DNA of 64,000 bases from Simmondsia chinensis (GCA_018398585.1 JAGTTD010000010.1:23569739-23633738), one strand, 5' to 3'. Shown: positions 1 through 10,639, counted from the stretch's first letter. Notes: a model not told the origin generated them from the letters alone. A program made the numbers and translations.

Positions 1-1898
1 TACAAAGTGATATCAAAGTTAATATCGGCGTGCTATGAGAAAGTTTGGAATAAGCTTACATCCCAACCGCAAGTTGCTTTTGTCAAAGATAGAGTGATTT
101 TTAAAATATCCTCCTCGGTAATGAGATTCTCAAACATTACAATAGGAAAGCAATCTCCCCTAGATGCTTTATGAAAGTAGATATTCGAAAAGCATATGAT
201 TCAGTCTCTTGGAATTTTATTTTCGACCTAATGGTGGGCCTCTGCTTTCCTAAGCAATTTATGGGTTGGATCCGAGAGTGTGTTACTTCCCTGACTTATT
301 CTTTGCAAATTAATGGCGGACGTGTTGGTTTTTTCAAGGGGAAGCTTGGGCTTTGGCAGGGGGACCCATGGTCACCATATTTGTTTATACTCTACAGGGA
401 GTATATCTCTAGATCACCGAAGGGATTGAGGCATGTGAAGGACTATAGCTTTCATTCAAAGTGTAAAAAGTTGGGGATAACAAATTTGACATTTGCAGAT
501 GATGTACTACTCTTTTTGAGTGATGACAAGAGTTTGGTTATTTGCATCTGGTAGTGAGTGCTTGACTTTGGTTTTATCTCTAGTCTCGCCCCAGATTTGC
601 TCAAGTCTGAGATTTGCTTTGCGGGGACGTCTCATACAATCTGTGAGAAGATTCTACAGGTGCTTGGGTTCAAAGAACTCTCATTGCTAATGCGGTATCT
701 CAGTGTCCCCGTTGCAAGGTCTCGGCTCCAAGTAAATCAATTTGCTCCATTTGCTCAAAAAAATCAACGAGAAAATTTTGGGATGGAATGGTACATCTAT
801 ATCTTATGCTGGGAGAACTGAGTTGATTAGAGTCGTTATTGAGGGGATAATGGGCTATTGGAGTAATGTATTTTTTATTTTTTATTTTTTTGTTTTGTTT
901 CCAAAAAAAGTGATACATCATATTAAATCGCTTTGTAATGGTTTCTTGTGGGGTCAAGATGTTGAGAATGGAGCTCTTATTGCTATATCATGGGACAGTG
1001 TTTCCCTTCCAATTGAAGAAAGAGGTTTGGGAATAAAACAACTTGATATGTGGAATAGATTAGGTTTTATTAAGTTTTTATGGGATATAAGGAAAAAGAA
1101 AGACTCCTTATGGATGGATTCATGGCCACTATATGAAAGGTTCTGATGTTTGGAGTGTTTCTCGTCAAGTACATGGTTCAGCCGCTTGAAAGGCCATTTT
1201 GAAATGTAGGGAATATTTGGTCGAAAAAATGGGTGGGCGGTATGAGGCAAAGCATCTCTTGGAGAAATGTGTAAGGGATTGTCAATTATTGGGTGGACAA
1301 ATTTGTAACTGTATGTGGCAAAGAGCATTGGTTTGGCACTGGAACAGGACCGCTTGGAACGATGTCATTCCGAAGCACGGGTTTTGCATTTGGGATTAGC
1401 TTGGGGAGGCATATATACAAATGACTAGATGAAATAGCATGGATGGGCTTTTCCTAGCATATGTGCTTTACGTAAAGCAGACTGTGCATCAAAAGACCAT
1501 ATTTTCTTCATATGCTCGTATTCGAAGAAGGTTTGGGAGGTAATCACAAAGTGTTTGATGATCCCTTTCTATTGTGATGTTAGGGCTACTCTTGATTGGT
1601 GTGGTTGCCACGTTAAATCGGAAATAGTTGAGTAGGATTAGAAGATCAGTTGTGGCAATTGCTTTTTATAACCTTTTAAGTGAACATAATAGGCATCTAT
1701 ATAGAGAGTTGTATCATAGTGAGAATGATTTCGTGGGAGTTATTGTTGCTCAGGTTTGGAATTGTTTTGTTTTCCTATGTAAACGTTGAATCTCATAGCT
1801 TGGGGATGGCCTCTTGTTGCCTCCTTTGAAATTCCTTGTAATTGTACTCCTCTATGTTAGTAAAATAAAAGTTATCTCTCTTGTCATTTGGCAAAAAA
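1..1898 (+). mobile_element. L1-type LINE, 5'-truncated by the window edge
   Basis: A non-LTR retrotransposon on the plus strand. The RT core reads from about 99. The region past the RT holds the weak C-terminal zinc-binding (zf-RVT) type sequence of plant L1 elements around 1,430-1,560, including a DHIFFICSYSKKVW-like stretch. The 3' end is a short A-rich tail near 1,893-1,898, preceded by a TAAAATAAAAGTTATCTCTCTTGTC-type segment usual at plant L1 ends (seen around 1,860-1,890). The 5' UTR, ORF1 and endonuclease would lie left of the window. Coding is broken by several stops and frame changes, so it is an inactive copy. Confidence 0.85.
99..1146 (+). pseudogene. L1 LINE reverse transcriptase remnant
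   Basis: Remnant of the LINE polymerase. From about 99 one frame gives the finger region and the motif KVDIRKAYDSVSW (RT block with the first catalytic Asp). It continues through a QGDPWSPYLFIL block, where the family usually has QGDPLSPYLF, to the active site FADDVLLF at about 496-519. A stop falls at 552-554. Sequence resembling the thumb region continues from 558 in another frame (CEKILQVLGF, then RYLSVPVARSRL) and again from 742 (EKILGWNGTSISYAGRTELI, typical of the region after RT in plant L1 pol). At least two frameshifts and one stop break it. The assignment as RT is firm; activity is excluded. Confidence 0.85.
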
Positions 1899-1980
1899 GA
1901 AGACAATAATTCTGCTATGCGGATTTAAATTTACCTCGTAAACACTATTTTAGGAATTTTTTTAAAAACACTATAATAGA

Positions 1981-3009
1981 ATTTAGGACAAAATATAAAT
2001 ACCCCGAAGTTTCTTACAGAGCACAAAAGAGCCCTTTTTGTTTTAATTTTACACAATATATCCCCTAAACTTTAAAATTAAAAATAACACAACCCTGCAC
2101 TTTCAATTTTATAAAAATAAACCTCTAAACTTGGCAATTAAACATAACACACACCCTATACTTTCAATTCCAAAAAATATCCCTCCAAATTTTTTTAGTA
2201 CACAAGAGTCATCCCTTAAACTTGATTTAAGTTTAATAACAAAGTTTAGGGTTTGTTTTGTATTAGATAATAAAAAAGGGGTTATGTTTAATTTAAGCAC
2301 TACATTTGATATTTAGAAGTGATTTGGGATTAGTAATATAATTCTAGGCGTTATTTTTTAAAATTCCATGTACTTGAGGTGAATTATTTCCAATATCAAA
2401 CATTTTGAAAAAAATAACATGATTCAGTGCTAAAGTTAATTAATTATAATTCGCTAATTATTATCTAACATAAAAGATAACAGCCTCTTAAAATTTGACA
2501 TTATAAACAAATCACCAGATGCACATTCAGTTTAAAAAATAACTCTTTAAATTATGTTATTAAATTTAAATTATTTATACATATAAATTTTAATGTTTAA
2601 ATTAAATATAACCCACTTTTCTCATCTAATATAAAAAAATAACAACCCACAAACATTGGTGTTAACTTAAATCAAGTGTACACATTAAATGTATGAATTA
2701 TTAATATCTAAGGAGTGAGTTGAGTTTAATAACAAAGCTCGGCGGTAAGTTGTGTTTAATAACAAAGTTCAATGGGCTATTTTTTGAAATTGAAAGTGTA
2801 AGGGGTTTATTGTGTTTAATTGCAAAGTTGAGAAGGTGTGTTATGTGTAACAACAAAGTTTAGGGAGTTATTTAATAAAATTCAAAGTGCAGAGAGTGTG
2901 TTATGTTTAATTATAAAGTTTAGATGTGTGTTGCGTAAAATTGAAAGTCAAGGGGTTTCTTGTGCTTAGTGAGAAAGTTTAGGTAGTATTTCTATATTTT
3001 GGCCTAAAT
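1981..3009. mobile_element. Long-inverted-repeat (foldback/MITE-like) element
   Basis: The left end ATTTAGGACAAAATATA is matched in inverted orientation by the right end: the reverse complement of about 2,990-3,009 reads ATTTAGGCCAAAATATAG. Similarity continues inward over at least 70 bases (CACAAAAGAGCCC against CACAAGAAACCCC, then TTTTAATTTT against CTTTCAATTTT). Both arms are built of degenerate repeats of about 30-60 bp. The left arm carries ACTTTCAATTYYA and CTAAACTTGGCAATTAAAC; the right arm carries the complement, TTTAATAACAAAGTT. No coding capacity. The element looks like a foldback or long-TIR MITE. I could not define a TSD. Confidence 0.6.
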
Positions 3010-3128
3010 ATTATTTATTTTTAAGCATGTTTTTGAGAAAAGACTCAATTAAAAAGAAATAATTTTGAAAGTTGCGATCATGCAATACAGGGTTTATGCT
3101 AACAAGAACTTTTAACTTCAATTAGGGT

Positions 3129-3441
3129 TGTAAGTCCATACCTCAATACTGCTGGAACTTAAAGAAAGAAAAACAAGAGAACACTCATAAACACTTTTTA
3201 ACACAATAACGTTTTTAGCACCAAGAATTTTTTGAAATGAAAAATAAGCACCCTTTTATTCATAAGCAAGACTCCTTAAATACTAACAAGGTAGAATAAC
3301 AAACTCCAAAATTTGTAGTAACCAGTAAACACCACTAGACTCATATCCCTAAAATCAAGTTAGTAACCTCATCACTACTCCTAAAGAAAAGGATGCTCAA
3401 CCAAGAAATATCAAGAAACGAAATCTCATACAAAAGATTCG
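3129..3441 (-). repeat. Copia LTR remnant, C1 family
   Basis: About 310 bp matching the C1 LTR at 20,490-20,841 and the fragment at 51,116-51,410. Shared blocks include TTTTATTCATA(T)GCAAGACTCCTTAAA and CTAAAGAAAAGGATG. It begins TGTAAGTCC like the C1 LTR (TGTAGTCC) and lacks the last 45 bases or so. No primer binding site lies beside it, so it is a truncated solo LTR or a fragment. Confidence 0.6.
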
Positions 3442-3754
3442 TTTAGAATTAAGAAAATTTGGCAGAAAGAAAAATGTAAGGAAAAAAAGTTGAAGGGAAA
3501 GAAAATAAAGGAAAACGGTTTTTTATTCCATTGTTTGGAAGTTCGGGAAAAACAAGGAAAAAAAAGTATGTTTGCAAGATGATTTTTTATTTCTTTCTTT
3601 GGTTGGCAGAAAAATAAATAGAAAAAAATAATTATTGTCTAAATTGATAAGCTATATTCTCTTTATATCGTTCAAGCCATTGGAGGCACTGGGTTTGTTG
3701 TTGTTGTTGTTATTGTTGATATCGTTCAAGCCATGTGATTTTTCTGGTGAGTAT
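3442..3754. other. AT-rich spacer with a short TTG repeat
   Basis: No gene or mobile-element signature seen. It holds a short (TTG)n run at about 3,699-3,718. Purine-rich GGAAAA-type sequence at 3,470-3,620 vaguely resembles 10,390-10,560. Confidence 0.4.
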
Positions 3755-4345
3755 TTATTATATTATTCCCCTTGAAATTTATATATACAATGTTTGAGTA
3801 TTTATTACCTAGGTATTCTAATATTTTAATATATACAATCGAATACCCTAAGGTTTAAAAATTTTATCACCTTGGTACCGTATGTTAGAATTTGATAAAA
3901 TTTTTGTTAAGAATCCAGCAATTTTATGCAAAAAATGTTGATATAATACGTAATTGCAATAATATATATATATAAGTCATATGCCAATGTTTTCAAAAAA
4001 ATTCAGTGAATTATGATAAATATTCACCGATAATGATATGAATCACCTAAATATTGCCACAATCTTGTGTCATTTTTTCACTTTGGGGCAAAAAATCATC
4101 AAATTCTATTGAAGATACTAATATATTGTCAAATTGTGTTTAATTTTAGCATTTTCCAATTAAAATCCATTGAATTTCGACAAAAATGTACATGTTTAAT
4201 AAAATTTTAAAACTTCAGGATACCAAGGGATAAATTGTTTAAAACTCAAGGTAACATTTGTATATATTGAAACGTCAGTTTACCTAAGTGATAAATACTC
4301 AAACTTTAGAGTACTTAAATAATAATTTCTCTTTTCAAGTGCATG
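3755..4345. repeat. Second AT-rich inverted-repeat element
   Basis: The segment around 3,780-3,870 (TTTGAGTATTTATTACCTAGGTA, then TATATACAA, then CCCTAAGGTTTAAAA) is matched in inverted orientation by about 4,215-4,320, whose reverse complement reads TTTGAGTATTTATCACTTAGGTA, then TATATACAA, then CCTTGAGTTTTAAA. Arms of roughly 100 bp enclose about 350 bp of AT-rich sequence with an (AT)n run near 3,963. No coding capacity and no TSD resolved. Probably a MITE or foldback relative. Confidence 0.5.
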
Positions 4346-4639
4346 TTAACATAAAGTAATGGAAGTCTAATAAAATTATGCGTAGGGCAACTAAAAAAAA
4401 GTTTACAAAGTCAAAGGTATCTCAAAAATATTTCAAAATTTCAAGGTACTTGAAAAATGTGCTATCAAACCTCAAGGTACCGGATCCAAATTTTCTCAAA
4501 AAATTATCGCATCTAAGTACCTCGAGTTTAAATATTTTATCAATCGAGTATTTTAAATGATACATACTTTGTTTAGTTTATGCTTTTTATATATATCGAA
4601 CGTACATATTCAATGAACAAACACAATGGACCATGTTGA
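4346..4639. other. Intergenic AT-rich sequence
   Basis: No gene seen. It contains diffuse repeats of CTCAAGGTACC and TTTCAAGGTACTTG, related to the inverted-repeat element just to the left. Confidence 0.35.
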
Positions 4640-4655
4640 TTAAACAAGCTGAGAT
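4640..4655. repeat. Left target-site duplication of the RTE LINE
   Basis: TTAAACAAGCTGAGAT (16 bp) is repeated exactly at 10,351-10,366. Here it abuts the CAA-rich tail of the LINE. Target-primed reverse transcription leaves duplications of this length. Confidence 0.7.
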
Positions 4656-4795
4656 ACAACACCAACAACAACAACAACATTCTCAGTGCCACAAGGGCTC
4701 CCTCTCCTGCAGGGTCTGGGGAGTATGATGTATGCAGCCTTACCCCATCAGGGTGAGACCCTGACAAGAGGCAGTTTCCGAGGACCTCTAACGTG
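4656..4795 (-). repeat. RTE LINE 3' tail (shared with the SINE at 47.5 kb)
   Basis: On the minus strand this reads GAGGTCCTCGGAAACTGCCT, then GGGTAAGGCTGCATACATC, then CCCCAGACCCTGC, then (TTG)n. The same order and wording occurs at 47,455-47,587 behind a 5S-like head. The tail is thus common to a LINE and a SINE in this genome. Confidence 0.75.
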
Positions 4796-4984
4796 ATAGT
4801 TGAAAGTTATGAGTACCTGAATACAGAGCATGTAAGGCAATGGGATTATGCAAAGCATGTATGTACGGAAGCACGTAAACATGTAATCGAAGTGGCAAAA
4901 TAATCATGTAAACATTTAAGCATGTACACATGGGGGCATAGCAGCCCGAGCAAGAGGTAAGAGCAAACACGCATCTAGTGGAGA

Positions 4985-5092
4985 GATCGTACAAGCGAGA
5001 GAGTAGAGAAAGAGAGAAAGGGAGCGAGAGAGAGGGAGAGAGGGAGAGGGAGAGAGAGTAAGTAGAGAGAGAGAGAGAGAGAGAAATTAGAG
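4985..5092. repeat. GA-rich microsatellite
   Basis: Imperfect (GA)n tract, longest clean stretch around 5,063-5,083, inside the 3' region of the RTE LINE. Confidence 0.8.
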
Positions 5093-5159
5093 AAAGTAGA
5101 AAATATGAGTCCTATGTCGCTAAATCAGTTACCCCTAAAACCCCTATGCCCCAATAACT

Positions 5160-5698
5160 ACTCCTCCACTGAGCTCTTACCTAAGGCCATATCTTAATTT
5201 AGGTTGAGGTAGGTAGTGTCCTATCGAATTATCTTCAATCAATTTTTCTTCTTTGGCCGGCCTCTTCTAGTCTTCCTGACTGTGCTATGGGGTTGTTCGC
5301 TTCCCCTTACATGGGCAGCGATAGGTCCCCATCCAACTCTTCTTTTACCAGCCTCGTCCTCTCTTCTCGTTTGTGGAATTGTGTCCAGCCGACCTTATGG
5401 GCATTAATCGCTCAACAAATGCCATTACTACGTATAAGTAGCCAGGCATACTAATCCTCCACAAAGCTCGAGTTATCCTACCCCTTAAATCGAATACACC
5501 TACACTAATCCTTCACAAAGCTCTACCTAGGGCCATTTCTTCATTTAGGTTGAGATAGGTGAGGTCTTGTCGAATTGTGTCCATCCATCTCTTCTTCGAC
5601 CGTCCTGTCCCTCTCTTCTCGTCTGTTATCTGGAGTTGTTCACATCTCCTGACCAGGGCAATAGAAGGTCTCCTCCCAACATGATTGAACCAGCACAT
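5160..5698 (-). repeat. Internal partial duplication in the RTE LINE 3' region
   Basis: The segment at about 5,175-5,400 and the one at about 5,515-5,690 are diverged copies. Both contain ACCTA(A/G)GGCCAT, TTAGGTTGAG(G/A)TAGGT, TGTCGAATT or TATCGAATT, and CTCTCTTCTCGT. The 5,513-5,698 copy encodes the normal RTE C-terminal segment on the minus strand (MCWFNHVGRRP, then KRGTGRSKKRWMD, then DLTYLN). The other copy is non-coding. This looks like a tandem duplication of the pol end within the element. Confidence 0.55.
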
Positions 5699-5701
5699 AC
5701 G

Positions 5702-6990
5702 TTACTCCCTCAGCTTATCCTCCATTGGGACAACGCCTAATTTACCTCTTATAATGTCATTTTTGATTCTATCTTTTCTTGTGTGCCCACACAACCACCT
5801 TAACATCCTCATCTCTGCCAACTTCAGTTTTTGAGTGTGATAGCACTTAACTGGCCAACACCCTGCCTCGTATGACATAGCCGGCCTCACTACTGTCTTA
5901 TAGTATTTACTCTTTAACTTTAGCGGGAACTTCCTATCGCATAGTACCGCAGATGCCATTCTCCATTTATGCCAACCCACTTTAATCCTATTGTTGACAT
6001 CTGCGTCCACTTCGCCATCCTGTTGCACCATGGAACCTAAGTATCTAAAGCATGCTTTCTGTGATATGTGCTCTGATCCAATCTTTATGCCTTCTACACT
6101 TGGCATAGTAGAGGTGTTGAACTTGAATTCCATATACTCTGTCTTAGATCTACTGCTTAGACCTTTCGATTCTAAGGCCAGCCTCCAAAGGTTTAGTTTG
6201 TCATTCACCACATCCCTAGATTCTCCCACCAGGACTATTTCGTTGGCAAAAAGCATGCACCAAGGCACTTCCCCTGAAATGTGCCTAGTTAGCTCATCTA
6301 TAACCAAGATGAACAAAAAGAGACTCAAGGCTGATCCTTGGTGTACCCCCACGGTAATGGGAAAAGCGTCTGTCTCTCCTTCCGTTGTGCGCACATTGGT
6401 TTGGGTGTCTTCGTACATGTCCTTGACGACTCTTATATAGGTCTTATGGATGCCTTTCCCCTCCAGGACCCTTCATAGGACCTTCCTCGGCACTCTATCA
6501 TATGCCTTCTCTAAATCGATGAAAACCATGTGAAGGTCCTTATGTCTATCTCTGTAGTACTCTATAGACCTCCTCAGGAAGTGGATGGCTTCTATCGTTG
6601 ATCTACTTGACATAAAACCAAATGGTTCTCTGAGACCCCTGCTTGTTGTCGGAGCCTTCTTTCTATGACCCGCTCCTAGAGCTTCAGAGTGTGGCTCATT
6701 AGTTTGATTCCTCTGTAGTTAGCATAGCCCTGAACGTCGCCTTTGTTCTTATAGACGGAACCAGTGTACTCTGCCGCCATTCATCCGACATCTTTTTCCC
6801 TTGGAGGATTTGGTTGAATAATTTGGTCAACTATCTGATACCCACTTCTCCAGTACATTTCCATGCCTCAATGGGTATACCGTTAGGGCCAACCTCTTTA
6901 TCCCTCCCCATCTTTCTCAACACTTCCCTTACTTCCTCGGGTCTAATTCTGGTGCCGTAGTAGTTAGTCTCCTGCTCCGCCCGTTTTTGT
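5702..6990 (-). pseudogene. RTE LINE reverse transcriptase remnant
   Basis: Minus strand. The RT finger/palm block VFIDLEKAYDRVPRKV is read at about 6,528-6,480. After a frame change comes an open stretch at 6,418-5,702 with VHQGSALSLFLFILVID (the family's QGSALSP block) and the active-site region CMLFANEIVLVGES. The family's FADDIVL is here FANEIVL, so both catalytic Asp residues are replaced. Further on are YLGSMVQQDG and MLRWLCGHTRKDRI, typical of the RTE region after RT. Loss of the catalytic Asp pair plus frameshifts marks a dead copy. Confidence 0.85.
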
Positions 6991-7525
6991 GCCTTCCCTG
7001 GGGATGCAATAGTATCTTCCTTTTCATTGAGCAGGTCGTGGAATTAAGATTTTCACCTATCTTTAATTTGTTGTTCGTCCACGAGCACTTATCCGTCTGC
7101 CCCCTTTATGCACCTTACTTGGTCTAGGTCTCTAGTCCTCCTTTCTCTTATCTTTGCAATTCTATAGAGGTCTCTAGCCCCCTCAACTATGTCTAGCCTT
7201 TTATAGAACTGTTCAAAGGCCTTAGATTGTGCGTCTCTTACTGCTAACTTTGCTTCCTTCTAAGCTTATTTGTATTGTTGTCCCTTGTCTTCCTCTCCAC
7301 TTTGCTCCCACTTCTTAAAGCAGTCTTGTTTTGCCTTAAATTGTTCCTGCACTTCCTTGCACCACCACCAGGTCTCCTTATTGTTTGTGCCCTACCCTTT
7401 GATACGCCTAGGACCTCATGTGCCACATCTCTGATCTTTTGGGCCACTTGGTTCCACAATTGGTTTTAATCTCCCTCACAATCTCCTCCAAGCTCAGCCT
7501 CCATTCTTTCCTTATTGACTTGGGA

Positions 7526-8397
7526 CTATTCCCCCTTCAGATCCCTCCACCGCGTGCGTGGCTGTGATGGTTTAATGGCTTTCTTGCCCCTTCTCTTGAC
7601 CTTAACCTCCGCACATACCACCCAGTGTTGTGTTGAGAGGTCCTCCCCAGGGATAACCTTGCAATCCTTGCAATCGTTTTGAATCCTCTTTCTTAGTAAT
7701 ATATAATCAATCTGGGTTTTTGCTCCTACACTCTGATACGTGATAATGTGTTGCTCCCGCTTCTTGAATAAGGTGTTGGCAATTGTTAGCTCATAGGTGA
7801 CGGTGAAGTCTAAGAGGGCCTTACCCTTATCATTTCTCGTTCTAAAACCAAAGCCTCCATGATAGGGTGCATAGCCTTTTGTGCTCGCTCCCACATGCCC
7901 ATTAAAGTCACCCCCAATCACAACTTGTTCGCTCTGGTGTATGCCTTGCATTTAGGTCCTCCTAAAATCTAGCCTTCTCCTTCTCTGTTGGTCCATTCTG
8001 TGGCGCATATGCACTTATGACGTTCAATGCCATTTAAAATTAGTCTGATGCTAATAATCCTATCGCTAGTTCTAGTGAACCCTACTACTTCGTCTCGAAG
8101 GGAGCTATCCACAATAATACCTACCCCATTCCTCCCCCTTACTTGGCCCGAGTACCATATTTCGTATCCTACCAAATCCCTTGCTTTTGTACCCGCCCAC
8201 ATGGTCTCTTGAAGGCACAAGATGTTGATATTTCTCCTAATCATCATTTGGGCCACCTCGAAGCTTTTCTTTGTTAGTGTGCTGACATTTAGTGTCCCGA
8301 TTCTCAGGCTCCCCTCACCTCGTGGACTGTTCTGTCTCGTACCCAACCCATTTAGAGATGGCCTCAAATTTTGAGCTCCATTGCTAGTAGAGTTCAT
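7526..8397 (-). pseudogene. RTE LINE apurinic-like endonuclease remnant
   Basis: Minus strand, in two open pieces of the same domain. The N-terminal piece (8,397-7,969) has RIGTLNVSTLTKK, then NILCLQETMW (the family's LQET metal-binding Glu) and YSGQVRGRNGVGIIVD. The C-terminal piece (7,951-7,526) has VVIGGDFNGHVG (GDFN block), then IDYILLRKR and CKVIPGED. This is the exonuclease/endonuclease/phosphatase fold that nicks target DNA for target-primed reverse transcription. The family's closing SDH-type motif reads STQHWVV here. A stop at about 7,949-7,970 separates the pieces. Confidence 0.85.
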
Positions 8398-8584
8398 AAA
8401 CTACCTATCCCCAGTCAAGATTAGGTACGCAAACCACTAGCCAAGGCAAGGATATAGCAGACAAAATACAAGTAATAAGAACAACAATGCGGTGCACAGA
8501 ATAAAGATAAAGGATGAGAATTCGAACCTAGGGCTGACCGATTTTAACTTACTTGAGTTGGCCAGCTGACTGCAGTTTAGTCTT

Positions 8585-9165
8585 AGGAAGGTGGTGGTCG
8601 GAGTTGCCTTGAAGGTGGTGTTGTTGGGGCCTCTGGGCTGGTGGTGGGGGTGGTGTTGAGGTGTTGGTGATTGTGTTGACCGAGGTCAAGGGAATGTGGT
8701 GGCGGCGGTGGTCAGGGTTGGTGGTGTAGAGGTGAGGGCTGCGTGGGTGGGCAGTGCGATGTCTCTGGTGGCTGGTGTAGGGGGTGGGTATGGGAGGTCA
8801 TGAGGGAAGGAGGAGGTGGCGAAGGTGGTGTGGTGGTCGTTGGGGGGGGGGGGGGGGGAGGGGGAGGTCTGTGGGGTCGCGGGAAAGGGAGAGAGAGGAG
8901 GTGGCGATAGTGGTGGGGTCACGGGGACGTGGGGTCACTGGTGTGGCAGTGGCGAAGGTGGTGTGGTGGTCGTGGTGGGAGAAAGAGTGGTGGTGAGGGT
9001 GAGGTCGTGGTTGTGGATGCTCGAGGTCATAGGTTCGCTGGTGGCAGGGGCGTTGGTGGCGGAGCTTTCACCGGCAATGCGGGATCACTGTACTGTGGCT
9101 TTGCCGGTGGAGGTGGCATGTCGTCGGGGAGGCGGCAACGTGACAGGGTTGGGGTAGGGGTGTTG
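8585..9165. repeat. G-rich GGT-repeat tract
   Basis: About 580 bp of strongly G-rich, C-poor plus-strand sequence made of GGTGGT/GGGGT units, with a run of 17 G at 8,842-8,858. The phrase GTGGCGAAGGTGGTGTGGTG occurs at about 8,815 and again at about 8,950, an internal repeat of roughly 135 bp. Open frames here encode only Gly/Arg/Val-rich low-complexity peptides and I do not call a gene. It lies in the 5' region of the RTE LINE. Confidence 0.7.
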
Positions 9166-10250
9166 AAAAAAATTATACAAGCCAAACTTAAAAATTATGG
9201 GAAAATTACATCCCACTTTGAGAATACAATAAAAAAAACCCATCTATCCACATAGACAAATTAAGGGACTTTAGTAGAGTTTATAAGGGTATATGCCCTC
9301 AACTCATTTGAATTAAGTCATGGGTGAAGGGATAGTGGGAACCACATGCAAGCACGCGCGCTGCCTGCCGCGCCGTGCCTTTCTCGGGCGAGGGTGTGGG
9401 TGATATTTTCTCATCGGGTATATTTATTTTACGAAAATTTACACCAACTAGCTATTGAGCTCGGTTTTAAAGCACCAAAACATTACTAGTCGTTGGACTC
9501 GGTGTTAATGCACAGGAAAGTTACTGGCCGTTGGACATAACAATTACCTACAACATTTATACCTGTTAGCATTTTGGATTAGTATAAATAGGATGCTTAA
9601 GCTTAGATTGGGATCATCCAAAAAAAAACCAACACTGCCTTCTTTCTCCTCTCGGCTCCTTCCTCTTTCTTCAAGTACTTGGGCACAGTTCTCGCACTTT
9701 CCTATCCAACAACTAACGAGTGCACGTTAAGAGTTGGACCATGTTAATCCAGAAGGACGGCCGCCGAAATCACTATTTGCACCGGAGCAACGACAAAATC
9801 GTCTTTTAGGACATTGGTATTTCCTACGGCATGGTATCTTTGGTATTATAATCAATCTCTCCTCTTTTCTGGTATTATTTAGTTGTTGTGTTTAATCCAT
9901 CTTACTGCAGTTTTTCAATCAAATTACTGAATTATTTCGCTGCATACCTCACAAATTTTACAGATAATTTTACTGCGATTACAGTTTAAATTACAGCAAT
10001 AATCGGTTTAATTTCTACAAATTTCAGTAATTTCTCATGCAATAATTTTCAGTAATTTTCTGCAGTCTTTTTGCTGAAATTATTCAATATTAATACTATA
10101 TTTTCTGCTGTAATTTTTCAGTATTAACATTGTATTTTCTGTAGTATTTTTATTGTAATTTTCAGTATTTACGCTGTATTTTCAGCAATATTTTGGCAGT
10201 AATTTTTATTGTATTCTCGCTGTAATTGTACTGCTTTCACTAATGTTTCT
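9166..10250 (+). other. LTR-like or promoter-like sequence of unknown origin
   Basis: No coding sequence. It has AGTCGTTGG and GGCCGTTGG phrases (about 9,487-9,535) followed by a TATA-like GTATAAATAGG at about 9,581 and a pyrimidine-rich leader. This layout is common in plant LTR promoters. From about 9,900 to 10,240 it becomes a degenerate array of CTGCAG/TTTTCAGTAATTTT-like units. I could not find matching LTR ends, a primer binding site or a TSD. Confidence 0.35.
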
Positions 10251-10350
10251 TACAAGGGGCAGGCTCAGGGAGCCATTTGTTGTCAGCAATAGTAGGTAGC
10301 TAGCAGTAGTACTGTGGGTTGGTGGGTCAACAATGGAGAGAGAGTAAAGC

Positions 10351-10366
10351 TTAAACAAGCTGAGAT
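10351..10366. repeat. Right target-site duplication of the RTE LINE
   Basis: Exact 16-bp copy of 4,640-4,655. It marks the 5' side of the minus-strand LINE. Confidence 0.7.
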
Positions 10367-10639
10367 CAAGTCTAATATATATGGGGTTGACATGATTTGG
10401 GCCAAGATTCTTTTTTTTTTCCCCATTTTCCTCTTGTTTCAAGAGGAAAATTGTTTTCCGCAAATTCAATTATATACCTTTAAAATTTTCCATCGGATGT
10501 TTTTTCTTCATATGTTCCGTGTATTCCAAACACGGAAAAAACACTTTCCTCCAAATTTTATTTCCTTTGTCAACATTGTCAGCGTTCCAAACATACCCCT
10601 ATGTAAATAAACAAATTTCAGTATTATTCTTCAATACTC

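Larger units (their letters stand above)
4656..10350 (-). mobile_element. RTE-type LINE with long 5' region
   Basis: A minus-strand non-LTR element bounded by an exact 16-bp direct repeat. Reading from its 5' end (right side), it has a non-coding region of about 1.95 kb (8,398-10,350), an endonuclease at 8,397-7,526, RT at about 6,990-5,702, a C-terminal segment at 5,698-5,513, a partly repeated 3' region, and a 3' tail of (TTG)n repeats (seen as CAACAACAACAAC on the plus strand at 4,656-4,681). Endonuclease plus RT without an ORF1, and a short-repeat tail instead of poly(A), fit the plant RTE clade. The 5' region contains G-rich and LTR-like sequence and may include a nested insertion, so the true element may be shorter. 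Confidence 0.7.

Noticed and set aside
8784..9255. Overlapping open frames encoding Gly/Arg/Val-rich peptides
   Set aside because: They are produced by the GGT-rich low-complexity tract in several frames at once, with no conserved domain or gene structure.
9159..10250. Solo copia LTR
   Set aside because: Promoter-like features are present but I could not find paired TG...CA ends or a 5-bp TSD, so I left it as an unassigned LTR-like segment.
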